This document shows, one piece after another, positions 17,728 through 27,061 of a stretch of DNA of 64,000 bases (its first letter is position 1; each line of letters opens with the position of its first letter). The notes beneath the pieces are model-generated. The model was not told the origin of the DNA. It did not search any database and saw only the letters and a list, made by a program, of their open reading frames with translations. A program made the position numbers and the translations under genes. The stretch comes from Nitrospira_E sp965223315 (GTDB lineage Bacteria > Nitrospirota > Nitrospiria > Nitrospirales > UBA8639). Where the stretch lies: NCBI GenBank assembly GCA_965223315.1, contig CBDCWD010000004.1:3348001-3412000 (forward strand), read 5' to 3'.

Positions 17728-19011
17728 TTATCTGTCAACATCCTGACAAACCGAATCAGTTCGAATCGCTCTAAACACGCACCAAATGAAAATTGATATG
17801 AGGCCAATTAAGCCAAAGGGAATTCCTGTAGCCATGGCTAGAACTCGCGTCACCCCTGGTACTATCCAAATACACACCAACAATGTTTTTTCCCAAGGCA
17901 GAAATCCTTCTCTCAGACCGTTACACACAAGGAACGCAATACTCAGGGCAAGAACCGTCAAGTCATAGTCCAAGACATATGGTGTGATAAGAAGCGTCCC
18001 TGCAGCAGTCGCCGCACATGTGGCCTCGTTAACGCCTTTGAACCAGAGGAAACTCAGAGCGCCAATAGCGGGCAGCGAGACGGCCGCCTGCACGAGATAC
18101 GAGGTCGTGATGCTCCACCCTAAACTTCGAGAAAACGAAAATGCACTCTGAATTTTTTCCCACCCTGTTGCAACTTGCTCTAAGATATATCTTCGCGTGA
18201 GGTCCTGACTGTCCCAAAAAGCTAGCCAACTCTCCCATCCAAAAAAATAGTAGGAAAGCGAAGTCAACGCCAGCACCGTGATCGACGCCGACAAAAAGGC
18301 TCGCCAATACCCTCCGCAGATAAGTATGAGTGGCAAGATGAGTCCAAAGTGTGGTTTGTAACAAAGACACCCAAAAAAAATTCCGGCAAGACTAGAATGT
18401 CTTTTTATCAGTACCAGACCCAGCCCAAGACAGGCTGTGGTAAAAAATGCATTATGCCCATGACTGAACGTCACAAATACCGCAGGAAAGGCTGCGGCAA
18501 CGAGTAGCCCATTCCGATCAAGAACAATACTTCTGACTGTCGCGAGATAGGCTATAAACGTGAAAAGCGTCCAAAAAAGTAAGGCTCCCATATAAGGCAA
18601 CATGGCAAGGGGAGCGGCAATCAAGAAATAGATCGGAGGATACGGCCATCCGTAAAATGGCAGTTCCTCACCAGCCGAAAAAATTTTTTGTTGTTCTCGA
18701 TGTTGCGCGGCATAATCGTAGGCAGCCGCGGCCTGACCGCTCAAAGCCATTTTTCCTGCAGAATAGGGGTTGGAAAAGTCTGTGCCTTTTGGCCGATCCA
18801 ACTGATCCAGCAGTCCTGGGGGATACGACCACAGCATCACGAGGGCCACCAAACTCATCCCCAAAATGATCCAAGAATACGTACGAATTCTTTCAAAGGT
18901 TAGCCAGTCTCCTGATTTCAGCAGCAGATATAGACGGGAGAGGGGTTGCTTGCTTGGTTCGGATGAGTTGAGCTGACCCACAGATTGAGTTGAATCTTCA
19001 TTCATCATCAA
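17728..19011 (-). CDS. GT87-type (DUF2029) membrane glycosyltransferase
   Basis: 427 residues with about ten membrane helices. After the first helix there is a loop with GTDFSNPYSAGKMALSG and YDYAAQHREQQ followed by PFYGWPYPPIYFLIAAPLA, the characteristic arrangement of the DUF2029 family (polyprenol-phosphate-mannose-dependent transferases). YKPHFGLILPLIL is another recurrent family segment. The first acidic residue in GTDF is the likely catalytic base of this GT-C fold. It lies head to tail with the STT3-like gene, 112 nt apart. A lipid-linked sugar donor made by one of the GT2 enzymes is the likely substrate. Confidence 0.8.
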   Translation of the reverse strand: MMMNEDSTQSVGQLNSSEPSKQPLSRLYLLLKSGDWLTFERIRTYSWIILGMSLVALVMLWSYPPGLLDQLDRPKGTDFSNPYSAGKMALSGQAAAAYDYAAQHREQQKIFSAGEELPFYGWPYPPIYFLIAAPLAMLPYMGALLFWTLFTFIAYLATVRSIVLDRNGLLVAAAFPAVFVTFSHGHNAFFTTACLGLGLVLIKRHSSLAGIFFGCLCYKPHFGLILPLILICGGYWRAFLSASITVLALTSLSYYFFGWESWLAFWDSQDLTRRYILEQVATGWEKIQSAFSFSRSLGWSITTSYLVQAAVSLPAIGALSFLWFKGVNEATCAATAAGTLLITPYVLDYDLTVLALSIAFLVCNGLREGFLPWEKTLLVCIWIVPGVTRVLAMATGIPFGLIGLISIFIWCVFRAIRTDSVCQDVDR

Positions 19012-19411
19012 AATTTGCTGTCGTTCTGGATGACTGGAAATTAGAGATACAGGCTGATTCAGTTGGGACGATTAAAAAGGAGTGGGAAATTCCAAGGCGG
19101 TCCACCCTACACTCCCTCACATCATTATTTCGCGCCTATTCAGAAATTTTTCGGGTTGGCAGAAGGAGAACCTAAGGTTTTTCTTTCGATAGTGGGTCTG
19201 TTGCTTTTTGAGACTCCAGGGCAAATATTGCCTACTCACGTTAGAAGACGGTCTCCTGTTTCTTTCTGAACGGTCATCAATCCAAAAGGAATTATTGGGT
19301 TTTTCGATGACAGGCTCCTCCATTTCCTGGGCGTATAACTTGCTTGTTGAGTAAACGACTGTAAGCAACAACCTGCAAGAGACCACTTCATGGCTACCAG
19401 GAAGATTTTGC
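19012..19411. other. Divergent intergenic region
   Basis: 400 bases between the divergently transcribed GT87 gene and the spermidine-synthase-like gene. Several overlapping frames are open here but none has a good RBS with protein-like content. Promoters for both flanking genes must lie here or nearby; I see no clear consensus boxes or palindromes. Confidence 0.4.
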
Positions 19412-21706
19412 ATGCCTCCAGGCGTATCAACCGAACATCCAGCTCAAACAGCAGATAGCATTAACCAGAATCCCCGGCTTTACGATGATCCGCCATCCAA
19501 CAGCCAGCCACTCGTGTTGCCTTTGTTTATCACAACTATCTTTCTGAGCTCCTTTTTAGTTTTTTCTGTCCAACCCATGTTTGCCAAAATGGTGCTTCCC
19601 CTGCTTGGCGGATCCCCAGGCGTGTGGAACACGGCCATGTTGTTCTTTCAAATCATGCTATTGCTTGGTTATATCTACGCGCATCTCACCACCAAACTGT
19701 TCAGCATCAGATGGCAAGCATGGTTGCATGTCACTATCATGGCCACGGTACTCCTCACCTTACCCATCAATGTGGCCAGTGGATGGGTGCCCCCTGTTGA
19801 AGAAGCGCCCGTCCCCTGGCTGATTGGCTTATTTGTTGTCTCCGTGGGCTTGCCGTTTTTTGCCGTCGCCACCAATGCCCCGCTTCTCCAACGATGGTTT
19901 TCACATACTGGACATAGCGCCGCGGCTGATCCCTATTTCTTATACGGAGCCAGCAACCTTGGCAGCATCCTCGCGCTACTGAGTTACCCGCTCATGATTG
20001 AACCTTTGCTCAAAAGCCAAGAACAAAGCGTCGTTTGGGCAGGGAGCTATGTGATATTGATGGGGCTCATCGTGGCATGCGGAATCACCCTCTGGAAACG
20101 CTATCGCCCTAAAGCACAGGTGGCGCCCGTCACACCTCAAGATGCGGCTGATCGAGTGGTCTCTTGGGGACGGCGCCTCCATTGGTTGGTCTTGGCGATG
20201 GTGCCATCCAGTTTGTTGCTGGGAGTGACCATGCACATCACCACCGAAGTCGCTGCGGTCCCTCTTCTGTGGGTACTCCCGCTCACACTCTATCTCTTGA
20301 CCTTCGTCTTCGTCTTTGCCCGCAGGTCCTGGCTTGCTCATTCATGGCTAGTGTGGGCCCACCCATTTCTTATCATACTTCTGGCTCTGTCATTTGACTT
20401 GATCAACATGCAAGCCGTTGCTTCCTTTTTTATGCATATTTCAGTCTTTTTTGTGACCGCTATGGTGTGTCACGGAGAACTGGCCAGGCGAAGGCCTCAG
20501 GCAAGTCACCTCACAGAATTCTATTTGTGGATGTCACTCGGCGGCATGTTGGGTGGCATTTTCAATGTGATCGTTGCCCCAATGCTCTTTAATTCAATTG
20601 TCGAATATCCACTGATGCTTGTTTTGGCCTGCCTGTTACGCCCTCGACAATCGAAAACAATATCATTCTTCAACAGACAAGATATTTTGTATCCAGCATT
20701 GCTCCTCTTCACTTTTGGACTACCGCTCCTCATGGACAGCCATCCTTCGGATTGGGGCATCATCGGTCTCTCAATATTCTTCACCGCAATGGGACTGGTG
20801 GCTTATAGCTTCCACCTTCGACCACTTCGATTTGGTCTAGGAATCGCGACTATCTTCATCCTCGTGACTCAACTCGGGACGCCAGAGAACATACTAACGC
20901 GGGAAAGAAATTTCTTCGGAGTAAAGACGGTGATCCGCACAGAAACCGGGAACTTCACGAAACTGGTTCACGGCCGCACCGTTCATGGAGCACAACATAC
21001 AGATCCCAGACAATGGACAGAACCGTTGACCTATTACCACCAAGAAGGACCATTAGGGCAAATTTTTTCCCTCGTACAACATGAAAAAATCCCATACCAA
21101 AATATTGGAGTCATTGGGCTTGGCATCGGAACTATTGCCTGCTACCAACAACCAAATCAGCATCTGACGTTTTATGAAATTGACCCCAGCGTCGGACATC
21201 TGGCCCAGGATACTCGTTACTTTCATTTTCTTGATGCATGCAAAGGAAATACGGACATTGTCTATGGCGATGGACGACTATCCTTAGCCAACGCCCCAGA
21301 CAACTACTATGATCTTATAATCATTGATGCCTTCAGTTCTGATGCTATCCCCGTGCATCTAATGACGAGAGAAGCTCTACATCTCTACATGCAAAAATTG
21401 TCTGCCCATGGTCTTTTGATGTTTCATATCTCGAATCACAATCTTGACCTTGCAGGTGTTACAGCACAGTTAGCAGCCGACAGCGGGCTGATCGGCTTCA
21501 ATCAAAGATACCAAATCGAGACCAAGGAAGAGCAAGAAAATCTAATCAGTTCTTCTACTTGGGTCATCATGACACGACAACCCGCTATGCTAGCGACTCT
21601 CAGAGAAGATCCACGTTGGACCCCTCTGACGCCAAAACCCACCACAAATGTCTGGACAGATGATTTCTCAAATATCGTTGGAGCACTCAAGATCTGGCTA
21701 GACTAG
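19412..21706 (+). CDS. Fused membrane domain and spermidine synthase-like protein
   Basis: 764 residues. The first 500 contain about twelve hydrophobic helices starting with LVLPLFITTIFLSSFLVFSVQPMFAKMVLP, a signature of the SpeE-fused transporter-like family. The C-terminal part is a Rossmann domain: NIGVIGLGIGTIACY, FYEIDPSVGHLAQD, VYGDGRLSLA and DLIIIDAFSSDAIP, as in spermidine synthases. The key residues of the aminopropyl-transfer site are only partly recognisable, so the true reaction is uncertain; many such fusions have no known function. It is transcribed away from the GT87 gene. Confidence 0.85.
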   Translation: MPPGVSTEHPAQTADSINQNPRLYDDPPSNSQPLVLPLFITTIFLSSFLVFSVQPMFAKMVLPLLGGSPGVWNTAMLFFQIMLLLGYIYAHLTTKLFSIRWQAWLHVTIMATVLLTLPINVASGWVPPVEEAPVPWLIGLFVVSVGLPFFAVATNAPLLQRWFSHTGHSAAADPYFLYGASNLGSILALLSYPLMIEPLLKSQEQSVVWAGSYVILMGLIVACGITLWKRYRPKAQVAPVTPQDAADRVVSWGRRLHWLVLAMVPSSLLLGVTMHITTEVAAVPLLWVLPLTLYLLTFVFVFARRSWLAHSWLVWAHPFLIILLALSFDLINMQAVASFFMHISVFFVTAMVCHGELARRRPQASHLTEFYLWMSLGGMLGGIFNVIVAPMLFNSIVEYPLMLVLACLLRPRQSKTISFFNRQDILYPALLLFTFGLPLLMDSHPSDWGIIGLSIFFTAMGLVAYSFHLRPLRFGLGIATIFILVTQLGTPENILTRERNFFGVKTVIRTETGNFTKLVHGRTVHGAQHTDPRQWTEPLTYYHQEGPLGQIFSLVQHEKIPYQNIGVIGLGIGTIACYQQPNQHLTFYEIDPSVGHLAQDTRYFHFLDACKGNTDIVYGDGRLSLANAPDNYYDLIIIDAFSSDAIPVHLMTREALHLYMQKLSAHGLLMFHISNHNLDLAGVTAQLAADSGLIGFNQRYQIETKEEQENLISSSTWVIMTRQPAMLATLREDPRWTPLTPKPTTNVWTDDFSNIVGALKIWLD

Positions 21707-21954
21707 AGAATACGCTCTTCAATTTCTTGCCGTTACCTCACAAAAGACTCCTATTTTGTTCGTCATTTCATCTGCTTTAAGGAAACGCTCTTTCGTTCAG
21801 GCGGACAAGGTCATGCAACTCAAGTCATCCCTGTGCTTTCCCGATAATTTGGGAGAAGATATGTGCGAAAGAAGGACATTCGACCTATCTCGTATTTTTC
21901 TCCAGGAATCTAGAGAAGACACATTTTCTGAACATCCAAAATGGCAGCGCCTAG

Positions 21955-23034
21955 ATGAACGTTGAAACCCCGTCAATCTTAAAGCCGAACACTCATATGC
22001 AGTTTTTTGCGACTCGGGTGCATCTGGGGTGGCTCAAGAACCTACATTTTGACCTAGTTTTCATATTGGGCACAGCTGGCTTGGCCCTTTTGGCAGGAGC
22101 AATACTTGGAATATTCCCAGACTGGTTTATTCCCATTCTCACCCTCAACATTTGGATTTTAGGGTACCACCACATTACCGCGACTTTCACCAGACTCATT
22201 TTTGATTGGGAAAGCTTTTATAAACACAAATTCCTTGTTATTGCCCTGCCAGGAATCGTTTTCCTCAGTGTCATCTTGATCATCAAAGCCATTGGGGTTT
22301 GGGCCCTTGTGACGATTTACTTTCATTGGCAATGGTTTCACTATACTCGACAAAGTTATGGCATCTCCAAAGCGTATATGAGCAAGAGTCAGTTGAGTCA
22401 AATTGGACGATCCGTCACTCTGATCACTCTCTATTTAGTCCCACTATGGGGTATCCTATTTCGATCTTTCCAAAATCAAACAAAGTTCTTGGATATGGAA
22501 GTGACGTTCTTTTCTGTCCCGGAACTCCTCGTACAAGGAATCGGAATCATCACGCTACTTTGTATAGGGGTGTGGGCTTTCACACAATTCAAAGCTTACC
22601 AGTCAGGAAATTTCTCGTTAGGACTGTTTCTCTATATGGCAACCCATCTCGTCATTTTTACAGCAGCATATATTCTTATTGAGGATATTACTCACGGTTG
22701 GCTGGTGGTCAATATTTGGCACAACGCCCAATACCTTCTTTTTGTGTGGTACTTCAATCAAAAACGCTTTCAAAACGAGACAACCACAAGCCACTCTTTT
22801 CTCTCCTCGCTCAGTCAAAATAACTGGGCAAGTATCATTGCCTATTTCCTCATCTGCCTAACTATTACGTTGATTGCTTTTCTTTCAGCTAATGCCATCG
22901 CAAAGAGTTCACTTGTTGCAGCCATTCCTTTTGCTAGCCTAGTCATTTTCCAAACTATAAATTTCCACCACTACATTGTCGACGCGATTATCTGGAGACG
23001 ACCGAGACGGGCGCCCCTCCGACAATCAGCCTAA
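21955..23034 (+). CDS. Polytopic membrane protein with four histidine clusters, unknown function
   Basis: 359 residues with about nine hydrophobic helices. Histidines sit at helix ends in conserved-looking clusters: ILGYHHITATFTRL (about 70), FHWQWFHYTRQSYG (about 123), VNIWHNAQYLLFVWY (about 262) and TINFHHYIVDAIIW near the C-terminus. This pattern suggests a membrane metal or haem site, as in integral-membrane oxygenases and desaturases, but the spacing does not match a family I can name. The gene follows the spermidine-synthase-like gene by 248 nt on the same strand. The ATG has no strong RBS. Confidence 0.7.
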   Translation: MNVETPSILKPNTHMQFFATRVHLGWLKNLHFDLVFILGTAGLALLAGAILGIFPDWFIPILTLNIWILGYHHITATFTRLIFDWESFYKHKFLVIALPGIVFLSVILIIKAIGVWALVTIYFHWQWFHYTRQSYGISKAYMSKSQLSQIGRSVTLITLYLVPLWGILFRSFQNQTKFLDMEVTFFSVPELLVQGIGIITLLCIGVWAFTQFKAYQSGNFSLGLFLYMATHLVIFTAAYILIEDITHGWLVVNIWHNAQYLLFVWYFNQKRFQNETTTSHSFLSSLSQNNWASIIAYFLICLTITLIAFLSANAIAKSSLVAAIPFASLVIFQTINFHHYIVDAIIWRRPRRAPLRQSA

Positions 23035-23088
23035 CTCGGACAGATTACGCTCACCGTTGTCCTTCACAGGAAGAAACCGATACCCTAC

Positions 23089-23709
23089 TCAGGAACAAAC
23101 CAAGACAGCATGGTCGTAGGGAATACGTAGAAGATCATTTCTGTGATGTAAGACAACATTGGTGAAAATGGACTCGGCCAGGTACTTATAGCTGGCCAAG
23201 GTCCGGACGTTTTTTCCCCGATCCCGCTCAACGAGCATCTTTGAAATCCATGATTGATTCACAACATAACAAGGGTCAATGGATACAAAAAATCCATCAT
23301 CCTTCAATGTCCCTTTGGCCAACTGAAAAACATTAAGCACTTCGCCATCTTCAAGGTGATGCAGCAAGCCCGTGGCCGTGACACGATCAAATGGGTCATA
23401 AGCAGAAAGGATAGTCCCCGTCACTTCTTTGGCAATAAATTGTGCATTGGGACGCTTCATAGTTCGTTGCGCAGCTTCAATATATTTTGTCGATGTATCA
23501 AACCCCACATAGTCGATGATTTCTGGAAGATGGCGAACTAATTCTGCTGTTCCACAACCAATATCTAACAATCGAGACACGCCATCAATTTTAAGATAAT
23601 CGTGTACAAAGCAGCTCCGTGCATGAGGTGCACCCACCACATTCTGAAACACATTATAGAGAGTCGGATAGGAAAACATTGCACGAATGCCAGACGTAAT
23701 CTGAGCCAT
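23089..23709 (-). CDS. Class I SAM-dependent methyltransferase
   Basis: 206 residues. Motif I is RLLDIGCGTAELVRHL (about 46-61), motif II YVGFDTSTKYIEAA, then FDRVTATGLLHHLEDGE and a motif with DDGFFVSIDPC. The fold belongs to the Methyltransf_11/25 group and is complete in length. It is convergent with the histidine-cluster membrane protein gene. Lying next to glycosyltransferase and amino-sugar genes, it may methylate a glycan or lipid intermediate, but the substrate cannot be read from the sequence. Confidence 0.85.
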   Translation of the reverse strand: MAQITSGIRAMFSYPTLYNVFQNVVGAPHARSCFVHDYLKIDGVSRLLDIGCGTAELVRHLPEIIDYVGFDTSTKYIEAAQRTMKRPNAQFIAKEVTGTILSAYDPFDRVTATGLLHHLEDGEVLNVFQLAKGTLKDDGFFVSIDPCYVVNQSWISKMLVERDRGKNVRTLASYKYLAESIFTNVVLHHRNDLLRIPYDHAVLVCS

Positions 23710-23852
23710 GCTTAGGCTCCCATCATCGTTGACTCAGAGGCATACACGGCAATGACCCTATGCACTTCAATGAGAGAGGAAGTCTGCAAAACTCACAAAC
23801 AGCGATACAATCATGAACTTGCAAAGAATGTAGTTCAGGCAAGATCGCGGCA

Positions 23853-24866
23853 CTAATCAATAGCATTTAAATCATCGGATTCTTGTCCAACTGAAACAAG
23901 AACGTCCTCCACCTCGCAATCCGAGGTCAGATGATCCATCTCTGAATACAGCATTTGACGTTCGATGTATTGAGGCTTTCGATTGACATTCAGATGTACG
24001 CGTCCAAGATATTCACCAATGATCCCCAAGGCTAGCAGTTGAGTGCCGCCCAGAACCAGAATGGCTACAATCGTTGACGCATAACCTGAGACTACAATGT
24101 GCGACAAAAAACCTTGCACAAGGAAATACACTCCAAAAAGGAACCCCACAATCGCCACACACATTCCCCACACAGAAACAAGTTGAAGAGGGAGCAGTGA
24201 AAAATTGGTAAACAAGTTTAACGCCAAGACCATCAGCCTGCTGATGGAATACCCTGACCTTCCATTGCTTCGGGCATGATGCTCAACTAACACGGTTTCA
24301 ATTCGCTGCGTGTTCCAGGCAAGAAGTCCATCGACATAGGTAAAGTTCTTATTGTAGGACAAAATACTTTTTACGAGTTGGCTTTTGATGATACGAAATG
24401 ACGTGGGCTCAACCGATGCTTTAAGTACCGTTTTATAGAATTTTCGCACCACAGCTGACCCGAGATTTCTCCATACTGCATGTTTTTTCTGCTGAGAAAC
24501 CCCATAGACTAGATCAGCGCCATTTTCTCGTATTGCTGAGAGCAACTTAGGAATCTCTTCCGGTGGATTCTGCAAGTCATCATCCATCGTGACAATATAC
24601 TGTCCGCGAGCCCTACGAAATCCACACATTAGTGCATTGTGTTGACCATAATTTCTCATCAATTGAATGGCCATCACTTGAGAAGGATACGTTGTCCATA
24701 GCTTACACAATACCTCCCACGACCCATCCGTACTTCCATCGTCCACGAAAATAATCTCAAACAGGGGAGTTTCTGCCTGCAACACCGACATGAGCCTCAA
24801 CACTAATGTTCGCAGATATTGGGATGAGTTATAAACTGGGACAATCACAGAAATCTCTACAGACAT
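23853..24866 (-). CDS. GT2 polyprenyl-phosphate glycosyltransferase (GtrB/ArnC type)
   Basis: 337 residues. The GT-A domain starts ISVIVPVYNSSQYL and contains IIFVDDGSTDGSW, RNYGQHNALMCGFRRA and the DxD region VTMDDDLQNPPEEI, typical of GtrB/ArnC/DPM-like enzymes. Two membrane helices (about 230-290) follow, ending in IGEYLGRVHLNVNRKPQYI, the classic C-terminal signature of the family. It should transfer a nucleotide-activated sugar to undecaprenyl phosphate on the cytoplasmic side. The wecE and GNAT genes upstream suggest the sugar might be 4-acetamido-4,6-dideoxygalactose, which is inference from context. Confidence 0.88.
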   Translation of the reverse strand: MSVEISVIVPVYNSSQYLRTLVLRLMSVLQAETPLFEIIFVDDGSTDGSWEVLCKLWTTYPSQVMAIQLMRNYGQHNALMCGFRRARGQYIVTMDDDLQNPPEEIPKLLSAIRENGADLVYGVSQQKKHAVWRNLGSAVVRKFYKTVLKASVEPTSFRIIKSQLVKSILSYNKNFTYVDGLLAWNTQRIETVLVEHHARSNGRSGYSISRLMVLALNLFTNFSLLPLQLVSVWGMCVAIVGFLFGVYFLVQGFLSHIVVSGYASTIVAILVLGGTQLLALGIIGEYLGRVHLNVNRKPQYIERQMLYSEMDHLTSDCEVEDVLVSVGQESDDLNAID

Positions 24867-25057
24867 TGATTTCTATTTCCTTTTATTTTTCTTAACATCT
24901 TTCTTTCGGACTCTTAGAGAGCGGCACCCTGCATGTTCTTTACAATGTTTCATGCTCTGCTCAGACCTACTTCTCCGTCATAGTGCCAATTTCTTTCGTG
25001 CGTACGGAGGCGTGAAATTTCTTTTGTCGCAACTCAAGAATTTTCAAAGATTTCCGG

Positions 25058-25843
25058 CTACCGTTGAACCCAGAAATGATAAAACTGCTGGACCAAGTGA
25101 AGACGATAGCCATTACGAACATATAGATTGCAAGCAGGAAGGTTAGCTTCTTGCGTCACAACATGAACTTCACGAATACCATGTAAGGACATCCAGTGGT
25201 GGACATCATGCATTAATAAGGAACCAATACCTCTACCTTGATAGTCTGTTGCCACACTGAGCAAGCCTATTTTTCCAATTCCATTCTCGACCGATGCCGT
25301 TATGACTCCAAGATACTTGTGAGGATGTGAGGGGTGCAAAGCCACAAACACAATGTCAGCCAATTCACGCTCAACACTTCTGGTCATCCAAACATGAAAC
25401 AGACTTTGAAAACGATCTTTACCGATAAAGGGATCGGTATTAAACCGTGAAAGGAAACCAGCTTCCACTGCCAAAGACAACAATCGTTCCGTTGTGAATG
25501 TCTGAGTGTATTCAGCAACCTCAAAAACATGATTCTGTTTCTCTACTGAACAAGAAGAGGACTTCCTTATGTCCTTCATTGTAAAAGTCACCTTCCGATC
25601 CGCTAGCAAACCTGAAAATTTCTCAAGAAGAGATGGCGACAAATTTCTCTTTGGGCCAGTGGCCCAATACACTAAGTGAACCCCCCCGGACTTCGCGTAT
25701 GACAGCACATCTTCCAATTCCGAATCATTTAATTCTGGCGATGTTATTCTCGCTATCGGAATTTCAAAATGCTGGGAATCCCATGGAACAGGGACAACCA
25801 AATGAGCAAGCCGCTCCCTGTCCACTTTTTTCATTGCCAACAT
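25058..25843 (-). CDS. GNAT N-acetyltransferase, WecD-like
   Basis: 261 residues. The N-terminal third (VPVPWDSQHFEIPIARI) matches the WecD/FdtC pattern WDxxxF, and the C-terminal GNAT core has IGLLSVATDYQGRGIGSLLMHDV (CoA-binding motif A, QGRGIG) and ACNLYVRNGYRL (motif B). The predicted reaction is acetylation of TDP-4-amino-4,6-dideoxygalactose made by the neighbouring wecE product, whose gene starts 22 nt upstream of this one in the same transcript. An alternative start at 25834 is possible; the RBS is weak for both. Confidence 0.82.
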   Translation of the reverse strand: MLAMKKVDRERLAHLVVPVPWDSQHFEIPIARITSPELNDSELEDVLSYAKSGGVHLVYWATGPKRNLSPSLLEKFSGLLADRKVTFTMKDIRKSSSCSVEKQNHVFEVAEYTQTFTTERLLSLAVEAGFLSRFNTDPFIGKDRFQSLFHVWMTRSVERELADIVFVALHPSHPHKYLGVITASVENGIGKIGLLSVATDYQGRGIGSLLMHDVHHWMSLHGIREVHVVTQEANLPACNLYVRNGYRLHLVQQFYHFWVQR

Positions 25844-25865
25844 GGGATATCAACCATATATGTCA

Positions 25866-27053
25866 TCATACACAGATAGGTCGGAGCACAGATCCATTCC
25901 GTTGTTCCTTCAAAATTTTCTTCAGACCCTCGTCTAGGGTTTGCACGATATATACTTGCTCACTTTCAGTCATTTCGAAATAAAATGGCAGGCGAAGAAG
26001 TCGCTTACTGACTTCTTCTGTAACAGGAAGATCTCTAAGTTGCCCGCCATATTTTTGACCCATGGGCGAGCTGTGCAGCGGGACAAAATGAAAGACAGCC
26101 ATAATACCGCGTTGCTTCAAATGCTCCATCAACGCATTGCGGACCTCTTCATCGGAAAGAAGAATATAAAACATATGATAGTTGCTCTCGCAGTCTTCAG
26201 GAATATGGGGAAGACTCAAAAACCCCTGCGCCTCCAAAGGCTTCAACAACATACGATACTGTTTGTAAATAGTCTTTCGCCGTTGGGCGATCGCCTCCAT
26301 CATTTCCAATTGCGCATAGAGAAACGCACAGTCTATTTCACTCGGCATATAGGAAGATCCGATATCTACCCATGTATACTTGTCAATTTCCCCTCTAAAG
26401 AATTGCCGACGGTTTGTTCCCTTGTCCCGAATTATTTCAGCTCGTGTGACCATTTCAGAGGCGTTAATACAGAGCGCTCCGCCTTCCCCACAAATATAAT
26501 TTTTGGTTTCGTGAAAACTATACGTTCCCAAGTGTCCAATTGACCCCAAAGCTCGGTTGTTATAATGGGCGCCAACACCCTGTGCAGAATCTTCAATGAC
26601 AAGCAAATGATGCTTATCTGCAATGTCCATTATTCTATCCATTTCACATCCAACTCCAGCATAGTGCACGGGCACAATGGCCTTTGTGTTCTGGGTGATG
26701 GCTCCTTCGATGTGTTGCTCATCAATATTGAGCGTATCCGGGCGAATATCAACAAACACAGGAGTAGCCCCCATACGGACCACCGCATTCGCTGTAGAAA
26801 CAAAGGTATACGAGGGAAGAATCACCTCGTCTCCAGGCCCAAGCTCACACAACATGACTGCCATTTCTAAAGCCGCAGTACAGGAAGAGGTCATCAGGAC
26901 CTTTTCAACCTTAAATTGCGTTTCTAGCAAGCGCGTACATTGGCGAGTAAAATACCCATCACCAGAAAGATTGCCTAAGGTCACCGCCTGCGCAATATAG
27001 TAAAGTTCTTTTCCAGCAATAAAAGGCTTATTGAAAGGAATCGTATGTTCCAT
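25866..27053 (-). CDS. wecE: TDP-4-keto-6-deoxyglucose 4-aminotransferase
   Basis: 395 residues that closely follow E. coli WecE/RffA: IPFNKPFIAGKELYYI at the N-terminus, LPSYTFVSTANA, FVDIRPDTLNIDE, VPVHYAGVGCEMD and the PLP-lysine segment GTYSFHETKNY (K184), then DKGTNRRQFFRGEIDKYTW. This PLP enzyme converts TDP-4-keto-6-deoxy-glucose to TDP-4-amino-4,6-dideoxygalactose (TDP-Fuc4N). The length is normal and no key residue is missing. It is preceded 8 nt upstream by a GT39-like membrane transferase gene and followed by a WecD-like acetyltransferase, giving a TDP-Fuc4NAc module. The rmlA/rmlB genes needed upstream in the pathway are not in the window. Confidence 0.93.
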   Translation of the reverse strand: MEHTIPFNKPFIAGKELYYIAQAVTLGNLSGDGYFTRQCTRLLETQFKVEKVLMTSSCTAALEMAVMLCELGPGDEVILPSYTFVSTANAVVRMGATPVFVDIRPDTLNIDEQHIEGAITQNTKAIVPVHYAGVGCEMDRIMDIADKHHLLVIEDSAQGVGAHYNNRALGSIGHLGTYSFHETKNYICGEGGALCINASEMVTRAEIIRDKGTNRRQFFRGEIDKYTWVDIGSSYMPSEIDCAFLYAQLEMMEAIAQRRKTIYKQYRMLLKPLEAQGFLSLPHIPEDCESNYHMFYILLSDEEVRNALMEHLKQRGIMAVFHFVPLHSSPMGQKYGGQLRDLPVTEEVSKRLLRLPFYFEMTESEQVYIVQTLDEGLKKILKEQRNGSVLRPICV

Positions 27054-27061
27054 GTTTCTTC

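Noticed and set aside
19117..19413. 98-codon minus-strand frame in the divergent region
   Set aside because: No RBS, mixed composition, overlaps the expected promoter region and start of the next gene.
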